64,000 nt of DNA from Diplosphaera chodatii (taxonomy: Eukaryota > Chlorophyta > Trebouxiophyceae > Prasiolales > Stichococcaceae), in NCBI GenBank assembly GCA_032358165.1, contig JAALGY010000052.1, positions 1,116,001 to 1,180,000 of the forward strand. The letters are read 5' to 3'. The notes under the pieces are model-generated. The model ran no database searches and had not been told where the DNA came from. It was given only the letters and a program-made list of their open reading frames with translations. The translations under genes and the position numbers were made by a program. Shown here piece by piece: positions 12,042 to 23,782 of the stretch (its first letter is position 1; each line of letters begins with the position of its first letter).

Positions 12042-12614
12042 CTAGGCCTTCAGCTGGTCAATGATGGCGTTTGACAGCGAGCACGTTGTGCCGGTACCGT
12101 CCGGCTCCACGTTCAGCGCCTTGATCTCGTTGTCTTGGATGACGGCGGAGTAGCGCTTGCTGCGATTGGTGCCCAGCATCGCCTTGGCCTCCAGCTCCAG
12201 GCCCAGGCCGCGCGCCAGCTCGCCGTGCGGGTCCGCCAGCAGCCGCACCTTGCCGTCGGCGCCAGCAGACTCTCCCCATGCGGCCATGACGAAGGGGTCG
12301 TTCACTGCCGTCACAACAATGACCTCTGCGCCCGCGTCAGTCAGCTTCTGGTAGTCGTTGATGTAGCCCGGCAGGTGTGTCTTCGAGCACCCTGGAGTGA
12401 AAGCGCCCGGCACGCCAACAAGGATGCCCTTCTTGCCAGCGTACACATCCTGGAGCTCCACCTTCTTGTCAGGTGCTCCCTCGAAGAGCGTCACCTTCGG
12501 CAGCTTGTCTCCCACCTGAGCAGCCATGGTCCTCACTGTCAGCGGCCTGAAAGATGCACGCAGATGCAGGTGTGCGGGAGCAAACACTCGCGTCGTCTGT
12601 GCGGCTGCAAGCAT
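12042..12614 (-). CDS. PRDX5-like: Peroxiredoxin-5-type thiol peroxidase, organelle-targeted, intronless
   Basis: One uninterrupted exon of 190 aa; I see no other intronless gene in the window. The enzyme reduces H2O2 and alkyl hydroperoxides. The N-terminal 30 residues (MLAAAQTTRVFAPAHLHLRA...) are basic and hydroxylated, so they look like a plastid or mitochondrial presequence; mature protein probably begins near MAAQVGDKLP. The peroxidatic Cys76 sits in VPGAFTPGCSKTHLPGY, followed by NDPFVMAAW. The position where plant type-II enzymes carry the second Cys (here VTAVND) has no Cys. Instead Cys178 in DGTGTTCSLSNAIIDQL matches the C-terminal resolving Cys of animal PRDX5. A further upstream frame exists but starts with a non-ATG codon. 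The gene is head to head with NOB1 across 193 bp. Confidence 0.95.
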   Translation of the reverse strand: MLAAAQTTRVFAPAHLHLRASFRPLTVRTMAAQVGDKLPKVTLFEGAPDKKVELQDVYAGKKGILVGVPGAFTPGCSKTHLPGYINDYQKLTDAGAEVIVVTAVNDPFVMAAWGESAGADGKVRLLADPHGELARGLGLELEAKAMLGTNRSKRYSAVIQDNEIKALNVEPDGTGTTCSLSNAIIDQLKA

Positions 12615-12807
12615 GGCGGGCGTGCGGTGTATATGCAATAGCAATCTGTGATCTCAGATGTTACAGTATGGAAGAAGCACCTTCAGGGCTTGTCTGACGA
12701 AAAGTTACGTGTTGCCAGTCGCAGCTCCTTGACCTGCTACCAGTTCGACCATCTGCACGTAGTCTTTCTGCAATGCAGCAATAGTTGTAACAGGTGTAGC
12801 AGTCATT
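12615..12807. promoter_or_regulatory. 193-bp shared promoter between PRDX5-like gene and NOB1
   Basis: The two start codons face away from each other and are only 193 bp apart, so both transcripts must initiate within or beside this segment. I see no TATA box or named operator. Confidence 0.6.
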
Positions 12808-15800
12808 ATGGTGGCGGAACAACCTGCAGCTGTGCAGACGAGCTGGGCCGCCGTTGCCGTGTCGGAGCCAGCCAAGCAGGCCGAGGGCCGCACAGCGGAG
12901 GCCGTGAGCGCCAAACCAACAGCCGTGATCGACGCAAACGCCATCGTGAGCGGCTTTGCGCTCGACAGCCTGGCCGACAGGCTGGTCACCATCCCGGAGG
13001 TTCTGGAGGAGGTGCGGGATGCAAAGACCCGGGAGCGGCTTGCGGCGCTGCACGTGGTGCTGGAGACGCTGGAGCCGTCAGACGAGGCCGTAGCTGCAGG
13101 TGGGGCAACTGTACCTGGGACAACATGGGGGTAGACTGCCATGTTTGTGCCGCACTCCTACGACAGTCACAGCCTGAGCGGCTGGAATGGTCCGAGCCCC
13201 TAGGCACATCCTGCTGATTTCCCCATTCCATTCTGTTCACCACTCATGCCCAACTGCTGCGGTTCAACGTTCGCAGTCACACGCTTCGCGAGGGCGACGG
13301 GGGACATGCACTCGCTGTCAGCGGTGGACGTCAAGCTGCTGGCGCTTGCGTACACTCTGGAGGCAGCCACCCACGGCACCAGCCACCTGAAGGCGAGCCG
13401 CATGAAGCAAGCAAGCTGCACGGGCGTGCAAGTGTGCGTTTGCCGGAGCATGCCTGGCTGCACGCTATGCACTGCAGCATGCATGAATGCTCGTTGACGC
13501 CAATGTGGAACTGACGCTTTGCTGATGCCAGTGCAGGAGCTGCCGGCGCCGCCCCGGGCGCGGCCACGCAAGCGCGGGGCCGCTGCCCGCAAGATGCCGG
13601 GCTGGGGCCAGGCCGGCGGCACCTGGACAGCCCTGGACAAGCTGGATGAGGAGGCGGAGGCCGCGGCGGCGGCTGCCAGCGGCATGGGCAGAGACGCGGC
13701 GGCGCAGCAGCAGACACAAGCAGACGAGGGACGGTCAGCGGCAGAAGCAGGTGGGCGGTGGCCTGCTTGGCAGTCTCTCCTGTCTTGAGCCCAGCCTGCA
13801 TAAGGCTGGGTGACACCAGTAACAGTTGGGGCATATGCAAGGGTTGCTGGCACGGTCAGTGTCCTTGTGTGATGCTGGCAGGTGCAGGCAACGAGGGTGT
13901 CAGCCATATAGCAGCTGGCGTGCAGGCCATCGACCTTGCACAGGAACACGGCGCAGAGTCAGGCAGCGAGGATGGCGATGGCGGCAGCTCAGAGCAAGCA
14001 GCCGATCCTGACGGCAGCCATGCAGCTGCGATGGACCTGCATCGTGACGGGCGGCATGACGAACAGCAGCAACAGGAGCACCAGCAGCAGGGCGACGAAC
14101 AACAGCGGCAACAGAGTCAGGAGCAGCAGGAAGCGGCAGACGACGGCGATGGCTGGGAGGTGGCTGCCAGCAGCCGGGCAGCAGCGCGCCGGAAACAGCG
14201 CAAGGTGGGGCACTGCAGTCAAGATCATCTGGTGTGATCGTTGGCACACAGCATTGGTCATACATCTGTGTGCCACACAGTGTGCGCTTTGCACTGCACA
14301 CTTGTTGATGACGCACAGACCCGACTGCTTGAGTTGCCCTGACGCAGGACCGGCAATATCATCAGCGGCAGGCATGGCGTGAGGAGGCTGCAGCTGCTCA
14401 GGCCGCCCAGGATGGAGCTGCAGGTGCCTGAGAGTGGGCCTCTGCGTGGCATGGCAATATTACCGTAAACGCATGAAGCCTGCACGTAAGCGCTTTTTGC
14501 ACATTGCTCACCGGTCACTCATGTTTGCCGCGGCATGGCCTATTGATAGACAGCGTATGCCTGATGCAGGCTCTGAGAGCGACGAGTGGATGTCGGACGA
14601 CGGCTCGGAGTCCAGCATGGACGATGGCGCCGCTGCCCCCAGCGACGCCGGCGCCGCCAGCATCGCGCGCCCGCCCCACCAAGTGGACAGCAGCATCGTC
14701 AGCGTGACGGCCGACTTCTCGATGCAGAACGTCCTCCTGCAGGTTGCTTGCGGGCGATCCGCCTGGATCTTGGTCCACATGCATGAGAGCAGTCTGCTCT
14801 GGCTGCATGGTGTTGCGGCTGGGGATCGTGCCTTGCAGTGCTGCATCTGTGGCCCTGTTGACCATGTCTGTGGCGCTGCTGCAGATGGGGTTGCGGCTGG
14901 CCACACCCGACGGCCGCCGCATCACGCACGTCAGCCGCTGGGTGCTGCGCTGCTCCGCCTGCTTCTTCGTTACCAAGGTCAGGCTGCTGCTATAGTTGGA
15001 ACGAGCTACTGCTGCCGAGGCTGTGGCTACATGCTGCATGTTATTTGCGGCTTCCGGTTGTGCAGACTGCGCACAGCATCCTGTCTGCTGCCCCTGACCT
15101 TCACATGCGCCTGCCGGCACCACGTCTCGGTGGTCTCAGGCTGACGGCAGGTGCGACTGTCGCCGCAGGAGGCGGGGCGGCTGTTCTGCCCGCAGTGCGG
15201 CAACGCGACCATGGAGAGGGTGGAGGTGACCACGGGGCCGGACGGCGCGGAGCAGTACGGCATCCGCAAGAAGCACAACCTGCGCGGCACCCGCTTCTCG
15301 CTGCCCAAGCCCAAGGTGTGCGCCTGGAAGCAAGTTTCGAGAGCGGCGGGCACTTTGGGCTTGTTGTGGGAGGGTCAGAGCTGCTGCTGCTGCTGCTGTT
15401 GCATGTGCTGCTGCGCCGTCATTGATGCTGATAGCTGTCGAGGTGCTGCAGGGTGGGCGGCAGGACGGCGTGGCGGTGCTGCGGGAGGATGTGATGCTGC
15501 AGCGGATGCCGCACATGCGCGCACAGGCGGGCAAGGCTGCTGCAGAGGTGGGGTTGGAGTGGACGCTGTGATGCAATGTCATGTGAATGGTCCTGCGGCC
15601 ACCCTGGGTGTGTTGCAGCAACATGCCGTGGGGCCTGGCTGCAGTCACGGGGCCATCGCCCTGCTGATCTCAGACGGGTGCATTGGAGCAATGTGTCCCA
15701 AGTGCAACATCAATCAGCTGCTGTCTGCCACCCCTGCAGGTGGACCCCTTTGCGCCGGAGCATGGGCGTGACTACTGGTTCGCGCAGGGGGGCGGCGACG

Positions 15801-15916
15801 GGCGGAAGGGGGCGGCGGCGGCGCGCCACGCCAAGGGCGCCGCCGCCCTGCTGGCCGGCTGGAAGCACAACCCCAACGAGCGCAGGCATGTGCGCACCAA
15901 CCGGCGCCGCAAGTGA
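12808..15916 (+). CDS. NOB1: NOB1, PIN-domain endonuclease of 18S rRNA 3' maturation
   Basis: Ten exons close in phase (574 aa): 12808-13099, 13277-13392, 13537-13750, 13882-14204, 14348-14423, 14570-14742, 14885-14977, 15151-15315, 15452-15547, 15740-15916. NOB1 makes the final site-D cut that produces the 3' end of 18S rRNA in pre-40S particles. The PIN domain begins AVIDANAIVSGFALDSLADR (acidic Asp in place), with IPEVLEEVRD and LSAVDVKLLALAYTLE following. The zinc ribbon has the two Cys pairs in LRCSACFFVTK and LFCPQCGNATMERVEV. NLRGTRFSLPKPK and the basic C-terminus (NPNERRHVRTNRRRK) are typical. Between the PIN domain and the ribbon, exons 3-6 encode a long disordered insert with an acidic, Gln-rich run. 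The intron after 13392 starts with GC (AAG/GCGAGC). Confidence 0.93.
15381..15399 (+). repeat. CTG microsatellite in a NOB1 intron
   Basis: A pure run of CTG triplets within the intron after 15315. Confidence 0.8.
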
Positions 15917-16113
15917 GCGCAGGGCAGGGCTGGGCGGCGGCGGGCGTGGCAAGCAACGCGGGCGCCCCGGTGCGGGGCAGCTGCCTTGGCCACCAGACAC
16001 AGTGACGAGGACAGAATACACAAGCTGCAGGCAGCAGGTCGAGGCTGCATCTTTCAGCTTCGGAGCTTGCATTGTTCCGCGTGGAGGTGGGCGGCTGTGC
16101 CGTCGATGTGTTG

Positions 16114-16118
16114 TGTAA
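16114..16118 (+). promoter_or_regulatory. Putative poly(A) signal TGTAA
   Basis: TGTAA about 200 nt after the NOB1 stop. Confidence 0.45.
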
Positions 16119-16770
16119 ATGCAGGATGCAGATACTGCACCACATTTGTTTCAACGACTGAGTCACCACCTAGCAGTAGGCCACACAGCCAAGCATGGAC
16201 ATGAATTAGTGTACAGACAAAGAATGCTTATGTCATGTGTCGTGAATGCATTTCATCGACAGCGGCCCGGCAGAGCAAGACTCTGCAGGCGGCAGTCCCC
16301 AAGCCCTGCTGCAAGCACGCAATTTGGCACCCCGGCCACGCCCCCTAGAACTGTTCCTACCCTCAAGATGAACTCGGACATGCTCAAGCAGAAGCGACAG
16401 TGCAAGGTGTGTTCCACTGCCCCCCATGCTGGTGGCGATGTGGGAATCCACACCAACAAAGGAAACGTTGCTGCCAGTGGCGCCGTGATATGCAGCGATG
16501 GGCATCATAAGTCGAAGACCACCCTCCCGCCTTTCCACTGGACACATCCGGCTCCGACTATGCGGCAGGTGGATCCCAGGTTGGCATCCAGAATGCAGTC
16601 CCATATCTTGGCTCGCCTTCAAGGCTGACTGCTGAGCCGGCTGCTTTGCCACTCATAAATATGTGCCCCTTGTGTGCGGCGCACGCTGCTGCTGCATGTG
16701 CGTCGGAGGATGCTGTGTGTGCCCAATTGTCAGAAGGCCGTGGTCGCCTGTCGTTGCTGGATCGAGAGAG

Positions 16771-16815
16771 CTGATGCTGATGCTGATGCCGATGCCGATG
16801 CCGATGCTGATGCCG
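16771..16815 (+). repeat. GATGCT/GATGCC hexanucleotide repeat
   Basis: About seven tandem units of GATGCT and GATGCC, with the C variant clustered in the middle. It is noncoding and lies just beyond the 3' end of the cyclin-like gene. Confidence 0.85.
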
Positions 16816-16825
16816 CTTGCTGTCT

Positions 16826-19049
16826 TCAATCACGCCGGCTTTGCTGACTCAAATGCTGCAAATTCACACTGTTCAAGTACATGGTGGCAGCCTGCCCAAG
16901 GTGGCCAGCAGCAGCGGCTGCGGCTGGAGGGAGCGGCTGCCATCCGCTGCTGGATCCACCAGGCCGAGTGGAGCTGGCCTGCTTTGCGCCGCTGCCTGGG
17001 GTGGGACGTGCTGATGGCGGCACCCACTGCGCCGCGGCATCAGCACATCTTGGGGCCGCCTCGCCCTCCGGGCATGTGGTGCAGTTGAAGCCCGCGCGCC
17101 GCAGCACCCCGAACACCTCCCAGTCCAGCGCGATCAGGATCTCCTGCACAGTGGCAACCCAGCGGTCAATAACACTGTAGCAGGATGCTTGTGCAACAGG
17201 GCGCCGCTGCTATGCTGTCGAACGCAGCACACACGATGAGCACAGTGATGAGTTGTGCAGCAGCTTGGGTACGATAGGAGTATCGGAGCCAGCCAAGATC
17301 GGCCTTGAACTGTCAGTTCGTACGTTCCATCAGTGGTCAGCACCAGCTGCAACAAATTCTGACAACTTTCACAACTACTCATGTCATCAGGCTCTTGGGG
17401 GCTGCAAGCGTGCGCAGCTGCCCGCCGTGCGTCAGCACCTTGCACATGCGACACAGGCAGGAGCTGTAGTGCTGCGGTGACCCTTTGCGCAGCAGTCAAC
17501 GACTGCAAGCCACGTTTCTGGTGCTCGAGCTCTACTGTACTGCCGACAGCGAGCAGCTCAGGCACACAAGATCCCTGCGCTTGCCTCGGCGTGCACGCGG
17601 GCGGAATGCAGATCAGACTGTTCCTGAAGCAGCATAAGGAGCACGGCTGGCCGGGACACACCAGCTCGACGGCGGACAACACGGCGGCCCGGATGGCGCA
17701 GGCGCGCTCCAGCAGCGCCCTGGACGGCAGGCACGCCCGGCTGCCGTCCGCCTTGATGGCGATCCAGAAGCTGGCGGCCACCAGGCCGTCGATGGTGCAC
17801 CGCGTGCGCGGCATGACGCCATTGTTCATCTGCACATTGTCAGACAGCCCAGGTCACCGGACGGTCGTGCTGAGCTGGCAACTTCGGACGCAGGTCTGGG
17901 ACACCCACACGCGGCAGTGTGCCTCCGACCCCAACTCCGCAGCTACACACACGATGCGCTGTACCAGACAGGTTGGCGCATCGATCGTGTCGTGCTCACA
18001 AGAGTACAGGACACGCCACATATGCCACGTCCACGTGCGGTGAAGAAGATTGATCAGTGGGTAGAGGTACAATCAGAGCGAGCGGGCAGGGTGAGAATGC
18101 AGGTGGGGCGGGCCAGTGGGGCGGCTGACCTGCTCCTGCGCGGCGCGGCAGTAGGCGTCGAAGATGCACAGCGCGTTCTCGATCAGCAGCGGGTCGATCT
18201 TGCACTTGGGCTGGAGTGTAATCAGGTTGTTGGCCCACCTGAGCACGGCACAAGATCTGTGAGCACCGCGTCCGACATGCACAAATGTATGCGGGCATCC
18301 TGCTGGTGTAGTGCACGTCGTTGTAAACCGCAACAGGCGCCAGCTCACCGGAACAGGTGGGTGCGCATGGTCATCAGGTAGTTCTGTTTGGCCGCCCCCC
18401 GACGCTTGCCCATCGGCTCGGCGGCGGCCTCGCAAGCGTAGCTGCACCCTGATTCGTCCTCGTGTCCGGTTCTAGACCGCTTGCGTGCGCAGCCGTCGAA
18501 GGATCGCACCCCAGCCTGCGCACAGCCGGGGGGTCGGGCTCACGCAGGTGGACCAGCGATTATCGCAGGTGCAGGCGTCAAACCGCGTGCGGGGCATCGA
18601 CAATGGCTTGTGTCCCGGATGCAAGGCTTCTGCCGTGTGTGCGGGTAGGTACTTTCTGAGGTTCACGATGGGACGCGAGAAGATTTTTAACGAAGCAGAA
18701 CCTTTGACTGTCTGTCAGGGCGGTTCAAACCAACTGCAGGCCGGCTACACCCTCTCAAAGCCCCTTGATTAGCCTTGTGCCATGAATATGCGCGGTTGCG
18801 GCCGGAATGCGAGGACTCGCAGGCCGTATCCAGCACTGATCGAGCGAACCGACACACATACATGGTGCACCAGGGCGGACGCACCTGCTGTTGGCTGCTG
18901 TCCCGGCGCTCTGCCATCTGCAGTACCGACCCATTGGAGGATGAAGGCGTGCTGGTCTGCATCGAGTCGCTGCTGAAGTCGCTGGTGCTGCGGGAGAGTG
19001 ACCCGTCCGCCACGCCCGAGTCAGAGCAGCTGTGCACCCGACCCGCCAT
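16826..19049 (-). CDS. Divergent cyclin-like protein
   Basis: Five exons close in phase (308 aa): 19049-18885, 18515-18349, 18238-18130, 17829-17662, 17143-16826. The N-terminus is Ser-rich and disordered. A basic patch (CARKRSRTGHEDES) comes next, followed by two halves of a cyclin box: WANNLITLQPKCKIDPLLI with ENALCIFDAYCRAAQ, then TIDGLVAASFWIAIKADG and EILIALDWEVFGVL. The pattern 'A-x-FD-x-Y', 'LVAASFWIAIK' and 'E-x-x-x-L-x-x-LDW-x-V' is that of the first cyclin fold, but the MRAIL-type motif is weak and there is no second fold, so the CDK partner cannot be named. The C-terminus is low-complexity. The start is chosen at MAGRV; an in-frame ATG 30 codons upstream is possible. Cyclin-type function is inferred from the fold only. 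Confidence 0.6.
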
Positions 19050-20295
19050 GGCTGGCGACCGTGCAGTGGGCGTACAAAGCTGCGGCAAGGGGCTGAGCAG
19101 GGTTGTCAGCCGGGCGATCAATGCGCAGGTGCTCATTTTGGGCGGAAAGCTGTGCTTGCCCTGCGTGAAGTCGGTGCCACGTCTAAACCCTGGCCTACAC
19201 TGGCGGCAGTATCCAGGGCCAGGACCTTCCTGCACGCGCTCGATTGGCGCCAGCGGGAATGTCACAGGAAGCTTGAGAGCAGTAGGACCCAACACCGATG
19301 TGGGGCTGGTGACAGTGTGCCCAGATCATTACATGACAACGTAGGCCGTTGTCGTTCTTTGACAGTGCGAAGCATTGCGTGCATGAGCCCCAATTATCAA
19401 GAGCGCCGAAAGTACTATGTGAACATGCATGCATATACAGGATACCTGCAAGGTAGCATGGTAGGTAGCTGGGAACCAAGCTCAAGCACTTCCACTGTGC
19501 TGCCGATATTCGCTTCTGGCAACCGGCAGGATGGGAAAAAGTGTGTCCAATGTGCAAAGCAGGCTCCGCCATGATCTAAGGTCCAGCTAGTGAGCTTCCA
19601 TGCGTCTGTCCAGCGTTCATTTGAGAGGAGTGTTCAGGCTACAGACTGTCCACGGGCAACCGGCGTGATAAGCTCATACCTGTGCGTGAGCCGGTAGGAT
19701 GGCACCCTGAATGACCTGTGGGGAGGGCAACTAGGTGCGAGCCCCCAAAGTGTAGTTCTCTACTACCGTTTTGTCCCCACCCTGGGGCGGTAAAACCATT
19801 CACGGTTGGGCGTGCAGCAAGCAACAGGTGCACAGCGTCCATTGACTACTAGACTGATGCCACGCCAACCGTTGCACAGCGTGCAGCCGGGTTCTATATG
19901 TTGACGGCGGCTGTACGCCACGGCTGTGTTCTGCCAAGTGAGCAGCCTTCGCACTGTGTCTTCTGCATACTGTTCATATGCCAAGAATTGGACCACCAAA
20001 GCACTGTCTACCGACATGCAGGATATCGGCAGTCGGTACCTCTCAACAGCACCTCTGTGAGGTCGATCACGCGTGGCGTTGCCCACCAGGCATCGCTGCC
20101 GCAGCGTGTCACTCGGCAGCGTGCGCATCCATCGCTTGCGGTGTCGACACAGCCTGCAGGTAGTGTTTCAGTCGAGGCAGTGCTGGCGAATTCAGCAGGA
20201 CATGACCGTCACTCCGAAATGCATCAGTGACCTGACCGGTCCTGCTCAGATCTGATCAAAGGCATTTGTGCTGTGCCACAGCAGGGGCTGCGGTG
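19050..20295. other. Divergent intergenic region
   Basis: About 1.25 kb between the cyclin-like gene and SGPP. Apart from a possible in-frame 5' extension of the cyclin gene up to about 19140, I see no coding-like frame, RNA gene or repeat. Confidence 0.5.
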
Positions 20296-21585
20296 ATGGT
20301 CGCACTGCCCGGAAACGGCAATCTCAAGGGCATATTGTACGACATCGACGGCACCCTCGTTAACAGCGACCCTCTGCACTACCTGGCGTGAGTTCAGCCG
20401 CAGCTTCTCAGGGCTGTGCCTGGACGCTGCTGACTTCGAAACACAGTCAGGATTCTGCCTGCTTCCTGTTCGCTGCAGGTGGCGAGAGTTGCTGCTGGAG
20501 AAGGGGTTCAACGATGGGCAGCCGATCACAGAGGAATGGTTCACTGACAAGCTGTCGGGCGGGCACAACCCGGAGGCGATCGCCTTCCTGTTCCCTGGCA
20601 TCGGCGATGCCGACAATGCAGCCATTGCTGACGACAAGGAGGCACGTTTCCGGGCGCTCGCAGGTGCGTCTGTCTTGATGTACTGCATGCAACTTGCGCT
20701 GCACTCGCAGAGAAGCTTTCTAGGGCACTGCCGGCTGCACTGGGCAGATCAGATCCCGCTAAATAGCTGTGTTCCCCACACGTCAGAGGCTCAGGGGCTG
20801 GAGCCGAATGCGGGGCTGCCGCAGTTCCTGGCGTGGGCAGATGCACAGGGCCTGAAGAAGGCGGCAGTGACAAACGCACCGCGGTGGGCACGGCATGCTG
20901 TGGCTCGGTGGTCAGATGCACGTGGATGCACCCAACAATGCATTGCATAGCACAGCAGGGACTACGACGCTGCATGGGTTACGTCATTGTCTATGTGTGC
21001 AGGTTGAACATGGAAGCCATGTTGAAAGCGCTGGGCCTGCTCGACAAATTTGATGTGCGTGCATCAGCCCACAGCGCGATGCTTGCTCAGAATTTGCTGC
21101 TACCTGACGATGTGCATGTGCCAATTGCAATGCATGCCGACCAGCTGCCAGCATTAGTTCCACTGGCAAGCCCTCCTTGCCTGTGCGTACAGGCCATCAT
21201 TGTCGGCGAGGAGTGTGCACGAGCAAAGCCGCACCCAGACCCATACCTTGATGCCGCAAAGCTGCTGGGCTTGGGCCTCGATGAGGTCTTTGCTGTTGAA
21301 GACTCTCCGTCAGGTCTGCTGGCAGCCGCATGCACGTTGGTGTCACTTGGATGCTCTGTTCAAGTGCGCAGAGATGCGATGGCATGGTTCAGTTGCCAAA
21401 TGGTCCAGATGTCCGTCAACTCGTCGTGTACCCCTGCAGGGGTGCAGGCGGCGGTGGCAGCAGAGATCCCGGTCATCGCACTGACTGTGGGTCACCCACG
21501 GGCGAAGCTGGAGAAGGCTGGTGCCACGCACATCCTCGACGACTGGTTCGAGCTCGCTGAGCTCGTCAAGTCAACACAGGCATGA
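20296..21585 (+). CDS. SGPP: SGPP-type HAD phosphatase
   Basis: Six exons close in phase (230 aa): 20296-20387, 20479-20663, 20787-20883, 21003-21054, 21193-21313, 21440-21585. The HAD motifs are complete: nucleophile DIDGTLVNSD, Thr in AAVTNAPR, Lys in RAKPHPDPYL, and the metal-binding acid in VFAVEDSPSG. The cap reads WFTDKLSGGHNPEAIAFLFP. The closest named family I recognise is plant SGPP, a small soluble subclass-IA HAD phosphatase active on sugar or glycerol phosphates; the exact substrate here is inference. There is no targeting peptide, so it is probably cytosolic. The ATG lies just before the first beta strand, as in the family. Confidence 0.9.
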
Positions 21586-22274
21586 CGGCTCATGTATGTA
21601 GCGAGCATGTTGCCTATGCTAATTCTTTGGAGTGCAACATATTCTGGGCACCTTCGACCCACCTATTGAGTATAGCATCAATATCAGAGTTCTTGTGAGA
21701 GCATTGACATCAGAGTATGGTGTTGTTACTTTCATGTGATTGTGGGAAATGTTAGCACTAAGATGTATCTGCCTAAGTGTACCAATTTGTGTTGGACACA
21801 AGCAAATACGGTAATGGGTCCGTCCCCATCAACCTTCACAATTTGTAGCTCCTGCATGGATTGGGGAACCAGCTTTCACCAGCTTTACAGCTTCCTGCAA
21901 AGCTGCCGGCTCGACTGCGATCCCATTCTACATTGAGGGATGACGGTGCCGCTTGAACATCCAAGGCTGCATGGTGCGCACTGTGCAGGACTGCAGGTGC
22001 CATATCCCGTCTCCTGTTCTGAGATTCCCGCGTGCCATGCAGCTTCACTGTTTGGGTGCTTGATGTGATCATGTATGGTTGTTTGACGATTGCATCGCTT
22101 GGCACAGTCATCCTTTCTGTGCGCTTTGCCAAACGTTGCACTGTCAAGTGTAGTGGGAACGAACTTTGTCTCCCTCAAGCTCGAAGTTCAAGAGGTTGTG
22201 CAGCTGGCACTCAAATCTTCCCGGGATAGAGAGTAGTGGGATACCTTTGTCTAGCTCCAAGGATCCTACGTGCA
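21586..22274. other. Intergenic, same-strand gap
   Basis: About 690 A/T-richer bases between SGPP and TIM21. No coding-like frame, repeat or RNA gene was found. Confidence 0.5.
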
Positions 22275-23782
22275 ATGGCACGGGTACGGGCGCCACTCTT
22301 GGCGTGCCGCATGTTCAGCACGCAGGCAGCATCTGCTCTGGGTGCTGACGTGTGTATCGAGGCAGGAGGCTCAACCATGGCCCAGGCACTTTACGGTGCA
22401 GGCGTGCAGAAGCAGCTGCTCTTCAGGTCGACGCAGGTGCGCCAGAAGGCTGCCAGACAGCCTACGCAGGCGCCGTGTCAGCCCAGCAGGCCGGCGTATT
22501 TCATTGCTCTGCTTCAAGCAGAACCTGATCAAGCATTTAAAGGACATGGTTTGAGCGGGCGACGGCCTTGACAGACGTCAACACACCGCTCACGGTTGCA
22601 GGTGGCGGGGGTCGGGCCCTGTGCGGCGGCGCGGCCCCTCACAACCTCCTCGGTGCAGCAGCAGGCAGCGGCCGCTGGCGCGAAGGCGCAGCCGGATCAG
22701 ACAGGGCTGCAGGTGCTTGTGCCGTCTCCAACTCTGCTCTGCAGACTGGCGTGACGGGTGGCCAGCTGCATGCTGCTGCATGGTGCATTGCTGGGCGAGT
22801 GCCCGACGTTCGCTGGTTGACGCAGCGCCCCACAATCAAACAGGTAGAGAAGGACGAGTTTGATCAGATCACAGACAAGCATATACCGCAGCGGCCCATG
22901 GGTGCTGTGGAGGGCGCGTCCTACACGCTTGTCATTGTTGGCGGTGGGCTGCCTGTCCACCCTCCACCATCTGTCACATCACCTGCCTGCTGCTGCCCGC
23001 TTGTGAGCTGCATGAGCAAATGCAGCGCACCTCATGTCCGACGTGCTGCGACTGCCGTGTGCGCAGGGCTGGCAGTGGCCGGGGCGGTGCTGTGGGCCGC
23101 GGCCAACGAGCTGCTGATCCAGCCAAAGGAGTACACCTGCTTTAATCTAGCGCTGGAGCGCATCAGGTACACGTAGTGCTGACTCACCAGCTGGGATATA
23201 GCCGGCAGAAGACACTCAACAGCTGCTGATCGGCTTGTCATCACCTCGATCTGCTGATCAGCGGCGGCACGTGCTCCTCGCTGCAGGGAGGATCCCAGGG
23301 TAACGGTGCGGCTGGGGACCCCCATCTCAGCATACGGGCAGGAGAGCCGCAACCGCGCGGCGCGGCAGCGCATCCCCCACCGCGCCTACACCGACAGCGA
23401 CGGCGTCGAGCACCACCACGTGCGCAGCGCACGCGGCCCGCACCTGACAGTTCAAACAGTTGCATGTGCATGAGCAAGTGCAGCTGTGTCACCGTCCGGC
23501 GGCCTGTTGACCGCTGGCTTGCCCCAGCTACCTTTGGCGCTTGCTGGCAGCTCCAACCGGCGGGACCGAGCGCAGGACACTGCCCGGCGCCCTGACTGAT
23601 GGAGCTGTGCTGCCCTGCTGCAACAGATCCAGTTCCACGCCAAGGGACCCAGCAACGCGGCGGTCGTCAACTGCAGCATGTACCAGGACAGCGGGAAGCA
23701 GTGGCAGTACGACCTGCTGTTCCTGGACTTTGGGGGCCCCGTGCGGCAGCGCATCTTTCTGGAGGGCCAGCAACACCAATGA
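22275..23782 (+). CDS. TIM21: TIM21, TIM23-complex subunit
   Basis: Six exons close in phase (253 aa): 22275-22436, 22602-22712, 22844-22943, 23067-23166, 23287-23419, 23627-23782. The N-terminus ([19 protein letters not shown]) is a typical mitochondrial presequence. One membrane span ([17 protein letters not shown]) follows. The intermembrane-space domain carries the family signature: [19 protein letters not shown], then [32 protein letters not shown] and the strand [15 protein letters not shown]21 joins the TIM23 presequence translocase in the inner membrane and contacts the TOM complex. Exon 3 could start at 22826 or 22844; both acceptors keep the frame. Confidence 0.86.

Larger units (their letters stand above)
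15917..16825. other. Convergent intergenic region with no supported gene
   Basis: About 900 bases between the NOB1 stop and the stop of the cyclin-like gene. Both strands carry open frames (for example 16233-16652), but neither has splice-compatible neighbours or a known motif. A TGTAA at 16114-16118 probably ends NOB1, and a hexanucleotide repeat lies at 16771-16815. Confidence 0.5.

Noticed and set aside
16233..16652. Overlapping open frames on both strands after NOB1
   Set aside because: Neither has motifs, neighbouring exons in phase or coding-like composition.
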